Assembly (NCBI GenBank): GCA_034670405.1
Contig: JAXDDX010000087.1
Location: 1,054,001 to 1,118,000, forward strand
Length of the DNA: 64,000 nt
From: Hoplostethus atlanticus
Taxonomy: Eukaryota; Chordata; Actinopteri; Trachichthyiformes; Trachichthyidae
Direction of reading: 5' to 3'
Of the stretch, positions 40,985 through 53,770 are shown piece by piece (positions within the stretch are counted from its first letter, which is position 1; each line of letters opens with the position of its first letter). The notes beneath the pieces were generated by a model. It had not been told where the DNA came from, made no database searches, and worked only from the letters and a program-made list of their open reading frames with translations. A program made the position numbers and the translations under genes.

Positions 40985-41345
40985 ATGCTCCTTTAATATT
41001 CCTATGATATTCCTATAGTCTCTTAAAGTGTGTCTGTGGTACTCATTAGTGAGTTTATAGTGGGCTTATTTTGCTTCATGGTATTTGTATCACTGCAATA
41101 TTCCTTTAATCCCCAATGGAAACACTATAATACTTGTATAATACTCCTAGAGGGACTTATAGTGTGTCTGTGTGGTACTCAATAGTCAGTTTATAGTGAC
41201 CTTATATGCTATGTTTTGCATCACTATTAATATTGGTTATTATAGAAATGTTAATATAACATAATATTTCTATAGAGACTTATAGTTTTGCTGTGATATT
41301 TACCTCTAAAAATGATTATAGGGCTACTATAGGTCTGTTTCTTAA
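40985..41345. repeat. Imperfect tandem repeat in pitx3 intron 1 (period about 125-135 bp)
   Basis: Three related blocks start near 41,018, 41,152 and 41,275. Copies one and two share 'gtgtgtctgtg(tg)gtactca.tagt.agtttatagtg..cttat'. Copy three keeps 'agagacttatagttttgctg'. Confidence 0.65.
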
Positions 41346-44300
41346 GAGATCCCTTTATAGCTTTTATTTTGGAAGTTAGTTCATTTCATTTAGGTGAATT
41401 GTCTACATTTTTTTTATTGTTTCTCTGTACGTCTTTGATCTATCCACCCAGTCAGGTTGTGGTTGTAATCCTGCTCCCTGCGAAGGAAACTGACATAACA
41501 AAACTATAACAAGAGCCGCCCTCTGATCTCCCATGAATTTACTCTATTTCTGGCTGCTGCCTGGGAGCAAATTAGAGTTATTGCTGCAAAATACACGATG
41601 ACACTTCTAAGCCAAATAGCAAGCCAGTGAGGTACACAGGCTGATGCTTAATGGAGGGCCACAATAACTTATTTATACAAGCGCTAACACCTTGAAGATG
41701 TGGAGGGTGGGGCACAAACACTGCCCTCCAAGTTCAGAGATTTAGGGTGATTTATGGAGGCTGGGTCCACTGTTTCTTTCTAGGTCCTAAAGTAAAAGCG
41801 GGATAATATTTTTTCCTCACACAATAAATGTGTTTTCCAAAAAAAAACCATCCTAAGCCATTCTGCTAGTCAGTGAAGAGGGTTAAACTAGCTGCCCCCC
41901 CCCCTCCCCTATGCTCATATAACTTTGCTTATCAGTTTGATTAAAGTGATGTCAAGTCTGGTCAAAGTAATTGCACAGCACATTTCACACACAAACAAAA
42001 CAATAACAAACAAAACAATAAAGGCAAAATAGGGCAAAATGCATACAAAAGCAGATCTGACATAAAAAATACCTACGCACGTGGGGGAAAAGATAAATAT
42101 ATGTCACATGCACAAACAGACACACACACACACAGGGATAAGACCAGGGATGTAGTGGAGGCTAAACACACCTTTTAAGCCTGGCATAAACCTTCATCTT
42201 TCTGAATATATAGTGTTGATCACTAAGGATGTCATAGTTTTTAGTTTTTTTACTTCCTGGTTTTAAGTTTTAACCCTGATGTGTACTCTGAATTTACATC
42301 ATAGGGGGTTTAATTAGCCTTAAAAGGGTGCTAGACTCTATTACATACTGGCTAAACTCCCGGTTTACCCACGTTTACCCGCCGTCACGTCCCTGCTGAC
42401 AGTTTGGTTTGGAGTGTTTTGTTTCCCCCGCCACAGGTTTGAGTGTGTGCGATCAAAGTGAAAGGCCTAAATCGTGTTCTCAGAAGCATCTATTTCGATT
42501 TTCAGGAGAAGGCATATTTGTGGAGCCCCCGCCTCCCTTCGCCTCCCCCTGTCCCAGAGAATGAAATCCCTGCAGTGTTTCCCTGCGGCTTATTTGCTAT
42601 GCCAGTCTCCGCTGCCACACTGTGTGCCAGTCTCATGTGACTTTTTGGGGGGGGTTAAATATGAAAACCCTGCAGCGTGGCGTGGTGTCAAACCCCCCGA
42701 CCACCACCCCCAACTCTGTGCATGGACCACAGACAGTAAAACTCACTTGAACTTGTGAACCAGACTTAGTGTCACCATTTGAAGCAGTTGAATTTACTGT
42801 CCTCTGTACCCCTTCAAACCCTTTCAGCATCTCTCTGTTTTGCCTGTTGCTGGTCTTCTTCTAGCTTCTATGTGATGGTCAAAAGAACACACCATTTTAG
42901 TCCCAAACAAAATAAATAAAGAGGAAAATCCAAAAGACTCAAGTGAAAACGGTTCTTATGTAATATTTTGAGTAAGAATGACTGCAATCATTTTGCTCTT
43001 TTTCTCTCTAAACCCTCATGATATGGTTTAGCTTATCTCCTACTTCCTTCTTTCCACACAAGGAAACTAAACAAGCTGAAAGTTGTTGGCAAATAATTTT
43101 ACCTTTTTTTTTCTTACTGATAGAGATTCACATAAAAAATGTACAGTGTTCTGTCATTTCTAGTATAATTTCTATTATAATAAGTATTCTAATTTAAAAT
43201 CTCAGGGCCGGGAGCAAATGTTTTAGCGAAGCGGCCACCGTGGGTGAGGGGATTCAAACTTTTACCCACTGAACCCATAGAAAATAATGGAATTGGAAGG
43301 TAGATGTCAAACGTTTTTAAGGCAAAACCAGACCAAAAGCAACAACAAAGTCCTGGACTTTCCAGTGAGACTGAGTTTTAGAAGTCAGGAAAAAGTCACA
43401 TTGCCATTTGTCCCCAACTCTTTCCCATGGAGCTCCACATCTATCAGTTTCAATGGAAGAAACTAAGATTTTGCATTGGCACCCAAAAAACACTACAACG
43501 AAATATACTGTAAGCCATGATCCTTGATTTTGGCTTCAAGCTCCCCCGGACTGACTCTCACTTAAAGCCTTGTCAGTCACTCTGAGGAATCCTAAACTGA
43601 AGTCATTCTGCATGTTCAAATTCAAGGTTTTGCACTTTATTTCCACTGAATATCTGTGAAATTGGATAAATAAGTCAACATTTTCTTTGCTATTTCACCA
43701 TCTGTTTACCTAAGCTATCTTCTGTGGCATAAATCAAGGTCATTTTTATGCCGACGGTAACGGTGAAACTTGTTTATTCTGGGTTTTCTGTCATCTAAGC
43801 CCACTGCCTCGGCCCTTGATGATGCTCTTTTTCAATAGTCGTCACTCCTGACACAAATAGCCAGAGAATTTCATCTGCTTTTTGTTTAGCATCCATGAGA
43901 AAGATCTGAGTGTTTCACAAAAAAAAAAGATTACAGGACAGGAAAATTGGTATTCTGTGCAGTTCTCGTTCTCCCAGAGGCTATCGCTGCATCCCTGGGA
44001 AGAAAAAGATGGGAGACTGAGGATAAGGTCAAGTCTCCCAGTAGAGAGATTACTTTGCTAAGCACACTGCCTCTGTGCTGTGGCTTTGTATTAATGAGCC
44101 TCTGATATGGATTTGTGGGTTAAAGTTGACTTGCAGGTCACAAAGCTCAGCTTTCTCTCGCTCAGAAAAGCGGTCTTACCTTCACTGCGGAGGTCTGTTG
44201 AGTCGTGTCGCTGTCAGCAAAGGTAAAACCGCTTTTGCAAACGGCGAAAGGCGTGGAATCCGAGCCCGCCGTTTGATTTCAAGACTGCTTACGTTTTAGA

Positions 44301-44490
44301 TCGTCTCCTGTTTATTTGGGATTACTTTCGGCCAAGGGAAAACTTGCTTTTTGTCTTTCTGAACGAGCTTTACCCTTACTGAAAGTAGTGCAACTCAACG
44401 CAAACCTACAGCTTTTATCTTTTCTGTAGGCTTTGCGTAGATTTGCATTCAAGAGGTTTCGCAGGTAACCCCCGATTTGACATTCTAAGC
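41346..44490. other. pitx3 intron 1, middle part
   Basis: No gene is recognised. A C-run lies at 41,897-41,910. From about 44,150 to 44,900 a degenerate 'gagctt(t/c)acc' motif recurs (about 44,357, 44,675 and 44,868), suggesting old local duplications. Confidence 0.4.
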
Positions 44491-44497
44491 GGCATCA

Positions 44498-44588
44498 GCA
44501 GCTGATAGAGCTGTAGCATCGCGTTCATGACCTGCCATGAGAAAGATGTTACAGGCAAATTGCTGGTCTGACAACCGCAATGTAACCC
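44498..44588 (+). repeat. Local repeat B, copy 1
   Basis: It contains 'gatagagctgtagcat', 'gatgttacaggcaaattgct' and 'ggtctgacaacc..aatgtaacccc', and aligns over about 90 bp with 45,859-45,948. Confidence 0.7.
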
Positions 44589-45858
44589 CTAAAGCTGCTT
44601 TTAACCTTTTCTGGAGATCTTTGAGTCGTCGCTACTTTTCTGAAAAGCTTTTGTGGTTGCTAACGAAGGAGAACTGAGCTTTACCTTTCAGCACAAACCA
44701 ACAAGAGATGATAAAACACATGAATCGTTCCTATTTTTTTCGTGTAATGCTATGAAATCAAAAGACACACTCAGATCCGTGCCCTTCACTCAGTTTTACC
44801 CTTTGCTGTAGATTTGTGTCTTTCTGCAGAGGTAAAACTGCTTTGGTGGTTCCGAACAAGAGCAAGCTGAGCTTCACCTTTGTTTGAAAACAGCTCGACT
44901 CGACATAAAAGCGGTTTACATTTTTGGCGCTTTAACCCTTTTTTCAAATCAAAAGACAGACGCCGAGCCGTGTGCCCTTTGCTGTTTGTGCTCTGCAAAC
45001 GCGCCTAATCCCGGTCACCCCTGGCAGAGTGCAGTCAGGATACTTGCCTTACAGAGCAACAGCTGTCCTTTGTGAGTGCAGCCCAGGTCAAGTATCACCA
45101 GGGCCCCGGTATTTTGGTCAGAAATATGAATGTGAGCCGGCCGGAGCCATACCCACTGTGCCAGTTATGGGCGGACGGACGGACGGCCTGGTGTCAATGT
45201 GGTGCTGTGAGGCCGGCTGGCTTGGCAGCAAAAAGGGAGTGTGTGCGATGCAAGCGAGTCATTTTGTCCAGAACAAGGTGTCAGTAACCCCCCCTCCCCA
45301 GAGGCGCGACATGATTATGTTTCCAAAATCAAGTGCTCCCTCCACCCACCACACCCCCACACCCTCTCTCAAACCTCAATATGGCCAACAAACTATCACT
45401 GGGGCTAACAAGCAGGTCATTCAAAACGTCACAGTCTCATTCAGATTGATCAGCTACTGACAGGACTCTATATGTACCCCAGGATACTTGTTTTGTTTTT
45501 TTCCTCTAAAATAAAATCTGGTGTACAGAGCATGACAATTGCAAATCAATCTGAGTTGAATTTGTGCAGCTGATGCTTTTTGTTCTCCTTTGGATGCGAG
45601 GCCTTTGAAGATTCCCTTGCTCAAAGAAGAAGAAGGTCAGATTTATCTCGACCTGCAACCTCAGTGTGGATGTTCAGTGCTTACTACACTACTTTCTTAA
45701 TTGTTCTTTTAACATGAAAAGCGATGAGATTTAACTACTATTTTCTGGCAGGATTTTGAAAGTCTGATAACCCTGGTTTGTACAGAAAGAGGGTCTATTT
45801 TCTTGAGATATTTCAGTTTTAAAATTCCCATCTGAACCCTGATTGGATAGATCTGGCC

Positions 45859-45948
45859 TCAGCTGCTAATAGAGCTGTAGCATTGTGCCATGATAAAATA
45901 TGTTACAGGCAGATTGCTGGTCTGACAAACAGCACAGTGTAACCCCAA
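45859..45948 (+). repeat. Local repeat B, copy 2
   Basis: It contains 'aatagagctgtagcatt', 'atgttacaggcagattgctg' and 'gtctgacaaacagcacagtg', and has the same orientation as copy 1, 1.36 kb away. The upstream 100 bp resemble lipase intron 7 at 10,785. Confidence 0.7.
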
Positions 45949-45949
45949 C

Positions 45950-48840
45950 CCGCCCCCCCCCCCACCCACTCTACCTCAACAGGTTTATGTGGTCTATGAG
46001 AACTTTGGCCTGTCTGCTGCATCAGCATCCACCTTCCGAGTCGCTCCGCGGCCCCGCGCGGCGGTAGACGATGCTAAAGATGAGGAGTGCATGTTTTTAC
46101 TCCTGTCGCCACGAGCAGCTTCTTCACTTCACGCGCGGGCACTGGCAAAAATGAGAGTCTCTACTTTGCATAATCCGGAGCGCTTTGCATAAAGCAGTCG
46201 CCCGGTGACATCGATCTCATTAAAATATATATGATGATGATAATAAAAAATTTAAAAAAAATAATAAATGGAAGCAAAAAAAGAAAAAAAAATCCTCTCA
46301 TTTTTCCGGGAGATTGCCGGGTCCATCTGTCGGCGCGGCGCAGGCAGACTGCTTGCATTTCCACGGACTCCAGGCATTAGCCCTGGAATTATTCATAAAC
46401 GCGTCGAGAATTAATTCCTGGGATTAAGAGTTGATTAAGATGTGTGTCACTTTGCTGTCTGAGAACTTATTAAGGGCCTGCTCGAAGAGGCGGCAGATGG
46501 AATTTCGGGCCAATGTTTGTAGATGTTAATTTCTCCCCTCCTATAACATCAATTTGCATATGATTGGGGGGGGGGGGGGGGGGGGGGTCTACACAGATCA
46601 GAGTCCTCTAAATGTGAGTGAGTCCTATACAGCAAAAAATCAACTTTAAAAGGCAGGGGCCATACAATGCAGCGAGCAGAGGAGACGTGATGCGGCCTAA
46701 TGGATAAATAAGTGGCTCTGCTATCCCATAGAATAAAACGTCAAGTGTCTGTAGACAGCGTCTTTCTGCGTAAAGAACTGATCATCAAAAGAAAATGATT
46801 TAACAGTTTTGTGTATAATATTATAGTCATGAGGGAATCTATTGGAAATTGAAGGTGATAAAATAAAAAATAAATAAAAAATCTAGATTTTTTAAAATAA
46901 ATTGGTGCATAATAATTATCCAGATTCGGACTATTTCACGCCCAGTTGCCATGTTTTTTGAACGAGGTAGGCCTCTGCAATAGGACTAGCCTACTGTTTT
47001 TAACCCGCACAAACATATTTGACATGACCTTCAGTTTGTTAGTGTTTTATTGCCTGTTTATGATCTGTGTCAATGTTTATGTGGCATTATGTGAATTAAA
47101 GCCAAAGGTAATTTTCTAGCTGATTTCAAAGTCAATGATACATATATATATAGATCAAGAAAATAGAAAAATTACTGCGCGGTGCTTCATTGTTCAACAT
47201 ACACGTCGGCCTCATGCTTATTGTATTATATTATATTATTATTGTACTGGATTGGATTGGATTCTGCAGCTAGGCCATGGCCTTAACACTTCACTCCATG
47301 TGTTGCACACAGTTGGACTGATAACCACTAAAAGAAATATTTACATTGCATGCAGAGGCCAAACGTGACCTACGATTAAACAAATATTATTTTTCATATG
47401 ACCTAACCTAGGAGCAGATGTAAAAGAGGCTACTGGAGGCTTGTTGGCAAAAAAACGAACTCAGTGATTAGACAGTATGAAAAATTATTACCTTTAAAAA
47501 AAAGAGAGAGACTAAAAAAGACCCTTCAAAAAATATCTAACAAACATTTTTTGGTAGAAGTTGCGAAGAATTATAATAAAAACTATATATAATTGATTAG
47601 GCCAACCGCATTCAGAGACTGATAGGTCTAAGCATTTTAGGACTATCCAAATTATTCACAATATATTATTTGTATAAAATCCTCAGGTGGAGATTTCCAG
47701 AGGATTTTTTTCCCATTTTAAGGCAATAACAGAGCTCCAATTTTTGGGGATTACGGGTGTTGGTCGTATTTTGCGTATCAGGCCTACACTCATTTTAAAA
47801 TGTCCTTGCATGATAACAGTAAAGTTTTTACAACGAGTGGGGCAAAACATTTCCATGTTTTACATTTTAGTAGCCCTGCTCTGAACATTGAGAATAAAAA
47901 CATTTTGACTCTATAACAAAAAAAAACCAAAAGCGTCAAAATCTGAAATGACTTGTAAATCAAATTTGTAACATTGATATAAGACTATAAAACAGCGTGG
48001 GAGTGGATAGGGGTAGATGTGTGTGTGTATTGCTCTGTTTTCTCTGCCGCTGGTCTCCTGTGGCCTGCCAGCCACCTGCCACCTATCAATTTCGTCTAGA
48101 TCCCCGAATATTTTTGACCTCTGGAACATTTTCACGTCGTCCGCCTCTGCCTCCGCGTTTCGGATCGGAGCACAACAAGCATGATGGACATGACATCTAG
48201 AAAATGCTAAAAATGAAGTGTCACTTTGGAGACCGTACGCTGCTGGGTGGCGGTCTACGAATTTCCCTGACATAAATACAGATAATACGGACAGAGAGAT
48301 AATTGTAGGGCTATGGTGGCAATATGTTGATCACTCAGATGAACACTGTTTGAAATCTGGCGAGGCCTAAACGGGCATGTGGCCATCTTTGCTCTTTTTA
48401 GGAGGTTATGATCAGTTTCCTCCATTTCCTTGACCTGCAAATTAGATTATTTAAAAAAAAAAAACATATATATATGTCAGATTCAACGTGTCTGGTGCGA
48501 TCGCATCATATAATCTGCCGCATAACCAAAAGTAAACTCTTCTAATGCTCGCGTTGTTCTCATTCTAAGCGGTTGAAGACAGCTTCAGTGTCCTAAAAAA
48601 GTCATATTTTATAACTTTCAGACAAAAAAAAGCCTAGCGCTGAAATCTGCAGGATGTACTTTTACCGTGAAGCCATTGCCCCCCCACCCCTCCCGCCCCC
48701 GGGGGTTGGATTTGGCCAACTTTTACTCACAAATACAATGGACACGACAAGCACAAAGCCAAAAAAAACAAAAACAAAAAACACAACCCTTGGTAGGAAG
48801 AAACTATGGTTGTATATATATACATATATATATATATATA
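45950..48840. other. pitx3 intron 1, promoter-proximal part
   Basis: It holds C-runs at 45,952-45,963, a CpG-rich patch at 46,020-46,150 and (G)22 at 46,566-46,587. There is also (TATA)-type repeat DNA at 48,817-48,840. No coding exon is recognised. The CpG-rich patch could be an alternative promoter. Confidence 0.4.
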
Positions 48841-48849
48841 TGCACTTAC

Positions 48850-49100
48850 ATCAAATCCCGGTCTGGTTAAATTAATCCCTGGAAAAGGCAAAAGGCTTGC
48901 TGTGGGCTGATGGTTGTCCTGGGCTGAGGTCTTGCCCGTGACATGGACGAAAAAAAAGTTCCCCGGTGCGTAAAAAGTCAGAAAAGCAAGTCAAGCGTCA
49001 GTTTTCCTTCCCTGTCTGTGCTGTCAGACATGAGGGCGGTGGAGGAGTGAGAGGCTTGATCCCAACACAGAGCAGGGAGGGAGGATGGGGGAGGAGGAGG
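48850..49100 (-). other. pitx3: Probable non-coding exon 1 of pitx3
   Basis: On the minus strand a CT-rich leader ends GGGATTTGAT|gtaagtgc, a near-perfect donor at 48,844-48,849. The acceptor of exon 2 at 40,823 is preceded by no closer convincing donor. Known pitx3 genes have a non-coding first exon. The upper limit and TSS are guesses; an AT-rich AATATTTA lies near 49,122. Confidence 0.45.
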
Positions 49101-49597
49101 GGGGGGGGCTGACTTCATGCTAAATATTGTGTGCGACAGGTCCACTGTAGAAAGGACGGCCCCCTTCACGGCTTTTACTTGCCCCCCCCCTCTCTCTGCC
49201 GCCGCCCCTTCCACTGCGCGGACACGCACGTATACACACACACACATGCATACACACACGCTCCTTCTCCCTCCACCTCCCTCTCTCTCTCTCTCTGTCT
49301 ACAAACACACTCTCTGCCACTTTATCCCTGCAGCCTCCACAGGCGGTTTGATTCATTTACACACTTTACATATGGGATATGGCAAGGTTTGGGCAGTCTC
49401 CATACCTTAGCCCACGTTTGATCTTTTTTTTTGTTGACTTTTTTATGTATTAGTGTAATGAAGAGGAAATCAAGAGCAAAGCAAAAATGGAAAGAAATCT
49501 ATTTGGAAAAGAATAATATTTTAATATATATATTTTTTTTAAATGAGAGGAACATTCAGGACCAGTGTTCCCTCCAACCAAGTATCATTTCAGCTGT

Positions 49598-49628
<31 letters not shown>

Positions 49629-50080
49629 GGGGCACACACTCTGGATCAAACCCTGGACAGCAAATCACACTGACGTACCATGGGCATCACAGTAGCCTAA
49701 ATACAACTGTTCTCACTTGAAACAAAAGGTCCAAGTTTGCCTGAGAAGGTCTGCAGGTCTGAGAGAGAGGGAGGAAAACTATTGCTCCATGTGAAATACA
49801 GTAAGACATTGTTAAACCCAACATCTGATCTGCACAACGAAAAAAAAAATGACACATGGCGGTCGAGTTTGTTGTTGAAATGCCTTTGAAGGCCCTCTGT
49901 CGCCCTGTCTCCCACCCAGATCTACACGTGTGGTTCTAAAGTGATAGTTTCGCGACCTATGTGTAATCATGTACTTTATCTTGAGAAACTTTGGGTTTTA
50001 GAAGTTTTGGTGGCTGCTCTACATTTAAAACTGGTTGCGTATGAAACGAACAATAAGAGGAAGAATGAACGACAGCCCTT
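49101..50080. other. Intergenic region pitx3-gbf1, left part
   Basis: It contains a CA-rich block (49,230-49,260), (TC)n (49,281-49,298), and (GT)n running into (G)21 (49,594-49,632). No gene is recognised. Confidence 0.5.
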
Positions 50081-50088
50081 CACATTCT

Positions 50089-50465
50089 CACATGTGAAAA
50101 TGTCTAATGTCTAAGTTGCACATTAAAGCACATGTGAACATGTTGCGTCACATGTTGTTACCCGATTCCATGCGACGCACTTTGTTCCGCCTGTTAAACG
50201 TTTGAGCTCACATGCGAAAAGCCCCCACTCGCGGGCCAAAAGAGGTCTTCACATGTGAAATGGTAAGATTTCACATGTGCTGAAAAAAACCATTGTTCAC
50301 ATGTGACCGTTTTGACTTCAAATGTGAACGTTTAAATTCATTCATTCATTCATTTGTTTGTTTTTTGTTTGTACATTTTGTTTCACATGTTGTTTACCTG
50401 TCATTACATGCGACAGTATGAAAAATGTAATTGCATTTGAAAAGAAACATTTCACATGTAATCGG
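50089..50465. repeat. Cluster of CACATGTG palindromes
   Basis: Perfect CACATGTG octamers lie at 50,089, 50,129, 50,250, 50,272 and 50,298. Variants (CACATGCG, CAAATGTG, CACATGTT, CACATGTA) follow to about 50,462, most flanked by TT/AA. The spacing is irregular. Confidence 0.85.
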
Positions 50466-52580
50466 CTTAGAGTTGGCCTCAGCTGATACAAAAAAATACT
50501 ATGAATCACGCTTGTTTGAACAGTGTTAACAATGTTAACACAGCTGTAGGCTTTGAGATATGATCTTTGGTGTACGAACAGTGTGCTTTTTCATCCTTCC
50601 CTGACCTTTCCTGGTGATGCTGGAACTCAGGGGCTTACTAAGTAGGCAATCAATCACGCAAAACAGGCTAGGTATGAAATTGACCAAAAAGTGAGATATG
50701 GGGTGTATTTCTTTTCTCTGTAACACCTGGTGTATGAAAAGGAACTGAGGGCCTGTATGCTGATGAACTGCTTTTCACCTCGTCCTGTAGCTCAGCCGAC
50801 CTTCCTTCACCTCCGAGGGACGCCGAGCGAAGATGAGGGGCAGTGAAGACGCGAGGGGAGAAGACGAGGGTCGGATGGCAGATGCTTGTCATATCAGAAA
50901 CTGTTGTCCATGTGGGGTTTTTTGCAATGTGTTTTCAACTTGTTGGGTGGGCGTCATTCTTGGGTGCTGAAAGGGACTGTCTCTGCGTGCTGTAGGGAGG
51001 AGTATGATATTGTTTTGTTGGGGGCTGCACAAGTTTTCGAGGTGATTTTAGTTGCTTAGTTACTTTCGCCTACTTTCTCCTCTGTTTCGTTGTGAGATGT
51101 TTCGTTAAAGATCATCAAAAGTCTAAAAAAAAAAGTCAGAGCAAACAGTTGCTGTCAGCAGTGTGACGATATGGGGACAACTGTTGAGGGAGATTAGGCC
51201 GTGTAATGCAGCCTAAAACACCCATCGCAATCCCTTTTGATTCCCCACTATGATACAGTATAAGTTATTGTAGCTGCTGTACGTCCATCGTTATGCTGAA
51301 GTTTTATCAGGAATTGGGGTGAATGCTCAGACCAAATCGGGAATGATTAGTAATAGGTCAGAGCTGAAAGAACGGTACACATGTATCTCCTGCTAGCCAT
51401 GCAATTTCATTGCCAATGCATGTGGGGTTTTTTTTAGGCCTTGATGCTCAAACAGCAATGCTCTAAAATGTCTCCAAGAGCGTTACAGGAACCCGCGATA
51501 AACAAGCTTCCATTCACCACTGAACGCATCTTTCAAACAAGAAAGTTAAAAAGCACTAGGAAGCATTTGCCAAATATGACACAACCATTTTGCAACACGA
51601 AGCACATTGCGTTGCAGACATCATGAGCATTTGTAAGAGTGTTAAGTCTCTTAAAGCCCGAATGCTGTTTTTTTCATACCTGACTCCAGGACATATTATA
51701 CAGTTAAACTAACTGTGCAAAGCAAAAACCGATACAACATAGAGTTCAAGGAATCACTTGTTGGTGCAACTTAACATGCAACATAATCTAATATTGAGGG
51801 TTTTGATTGGAATGTGTCATAAGGATTTTTGGAGGAAAGAGGTGGTCAGAGTTAAAGGAATCTTCTTGTGTCTGTAATAAATGATGAACAGACTTACTTC
51901 CAAGATACTAGCTTACATAAATATTTTCAGTTTGGATGAAGTCAATGTAATCAAGGGAAATCCAGATGTTTCATATAGAGAACTGAACAAGGATAGGACA
52001 AGGATATGGCAGATCAAATGAGGATATTCAACACAACATTATGGTTATTAAACCAGTTTTTATCAAGAGAATTTGGTTCCTTGATGACTTAAGAAGAAAT
52101 CTTGCTTTTAGATGTATATGTAAATCCCCCCCTCAAAAGGCTGAAGCTAGTTCTTTAAGCAATGAAAATTAAATAAATGTGTGACCACATGTTTATTTTC
52201 CACATGTGGATAGATTTTCAATACGATTTGGAAGCAATCCTCCGACTGAGCGTGCTGCGAATGTATACGCAAGTGCATGACAAACACCTTTAAAGAAAAG
52301 CAGCGTGTTATTGCCTCAGTGGTGCTGAAATATCTGCTACTGTAGAAATGGCATGCTTGTATTTGCCGATGAAATGTTGCAATTACAAATCCCACAGGTG
52401 ATCAAACACTTTGCAAAAGAGCAAACAGAAGTCTGACATAAGTTGAGTCTACATGCTTTAAACCGAGAGCAATACTTTCAGTGTAGGTGTTGAGCAAATG
52501 GGCTGCCATTGATTGCACAGAGACAGATAAAAAAATTGTGGGATTGTAGCTATGCAATCTCTGTACAGACCCCCCCCACC
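50466..52580. other. Intergenic region pitx3-gbf1, middle part
   Basis: It is AT-rich unique sequence without a recognised exon, LINE or MITE. Confidence 0.4.
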
Positions 52581-52581
52581 A

Positions 52582-52582
<1 letters not shown>

Positions 52583-52624
<42 letters not shown>
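52583..52624. repeat. (CA)n microsatellite
   Basis: About 20 CA units after a C-run. The open frames across it come from the repeat. Confidence 0.95.
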
Positions 52625-52628
<4 letters not shown>

Positions 52629-52845
52629 GTCCCAGACAAACATGCTGCCACCCATATGCATGTGCACACACATCACCACAACATGAAATAAGTTCAAACA
52701 AACAATTTACTGAAAAATGCCAAAGCTGTATGAAGTATGCTGCATGATCCACTGGACCATGCAATCAGCGTACAGGAGTTTTAGTTCTACAAACATTTCT
52801 CGGAGTCAGAGCTGCTCTGGAGACAGAAATAATGTCATTGGTTGA

Positions 52846-53200
52846 GAGTACGTCACACTAAGACGTTTAAATTTGACAACGGCGTTTTTGGGTAGAGCGT
52901 TTTCAAAAAGCTTGCCATCCACACTAGACCACCAAAAACGCATACCTCCTTCCATGGGCATGCGCAGACCACTCGCTCACAGCTGGATCAAGTGACAGTC
53001 AAGCAGTGAAATGTTTTCGCCATCCAAACTACAAGGGGGGGGGGGGGTTGCGTTTTCAAATGTATCCACTTGGGAGAGCGTTTTCGAAAAGCTCCGTTTT
53101 TGGGGGGGTTAAAACGCCACCCTAGTGTGGACGGGAGGCCAAAACGGAGAGATAAGTATGCCTTTTCAAATTTACCCAGCTTAATGTGGACGTAGCCTGA
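52846..53200. mobile_element. MITE with 'TACGTC-CAC' terminal repeats
   Basis: The left end 'agtacgtcacactaag...taaatttgacaacggcg' matches the inverse of the right end 'ggctacgtccacattaag...taaatttgaaaaggc' over about 36 bp, imperfectly. The interior repeats 'gcgttttc(a/g)aaa' and holds (G)13 at 53,035-53,047. It is a non-coding DNA transposon remnant, common in fish. Confidence 0.6.
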
Positions 53201-53770
53201 GTTAAACCTCAATGGGCAGAGCCAAAGAACCATCGTTTTTCAGAGCGCAAGTTAGCTAACTGGTTTAGTTGAATGGCAAAGAAAGAACTCTGGTCAAGGT
53301 AGAAATAAAAATAGAAATTATTTTTTCATTCATCCGTGACCATGGCATTTGTGATGTTGGAAGGTCAGCAGGCTAGCTAACTAGCTTACCTAGATAACTT
53401 ACTATGGCTACATGGCATTTTTTCACTTAGTAGCACAAGCACTAGGCTTCATAATATTAGCTACCTCCTCTCTTACACATTGCATTTTTCACTGGGCTTC
53501 AGTTTAATGTTACTTACTAAGTAACTAAGTACTTGGCTCTGCCCACTTAAGTTTAACTCAACCAGTCTGCATCCAGTCAATCTGTTGCTGACTTGTTGTC
53601 CAGCTCTAGGCTATAGATTAGATAATTAGGAGCCTAGTTTTATGGAGTCTTTAATGCTTGATGTTGCTAAGTTCCCGTAACCCAAACATTAAAAAATATA
53701 TGAATTGTCTTTTTCTGTATAACAGTATGAGTGTAAAACTTTGACTCTTTTGGGGGACAGAAATCTAAGG

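Noticed and set aside
52988-53233. 81-codon minus-strand frame
   Set aside because: It lies inside a MITE with a G-run and has no recognised domain.
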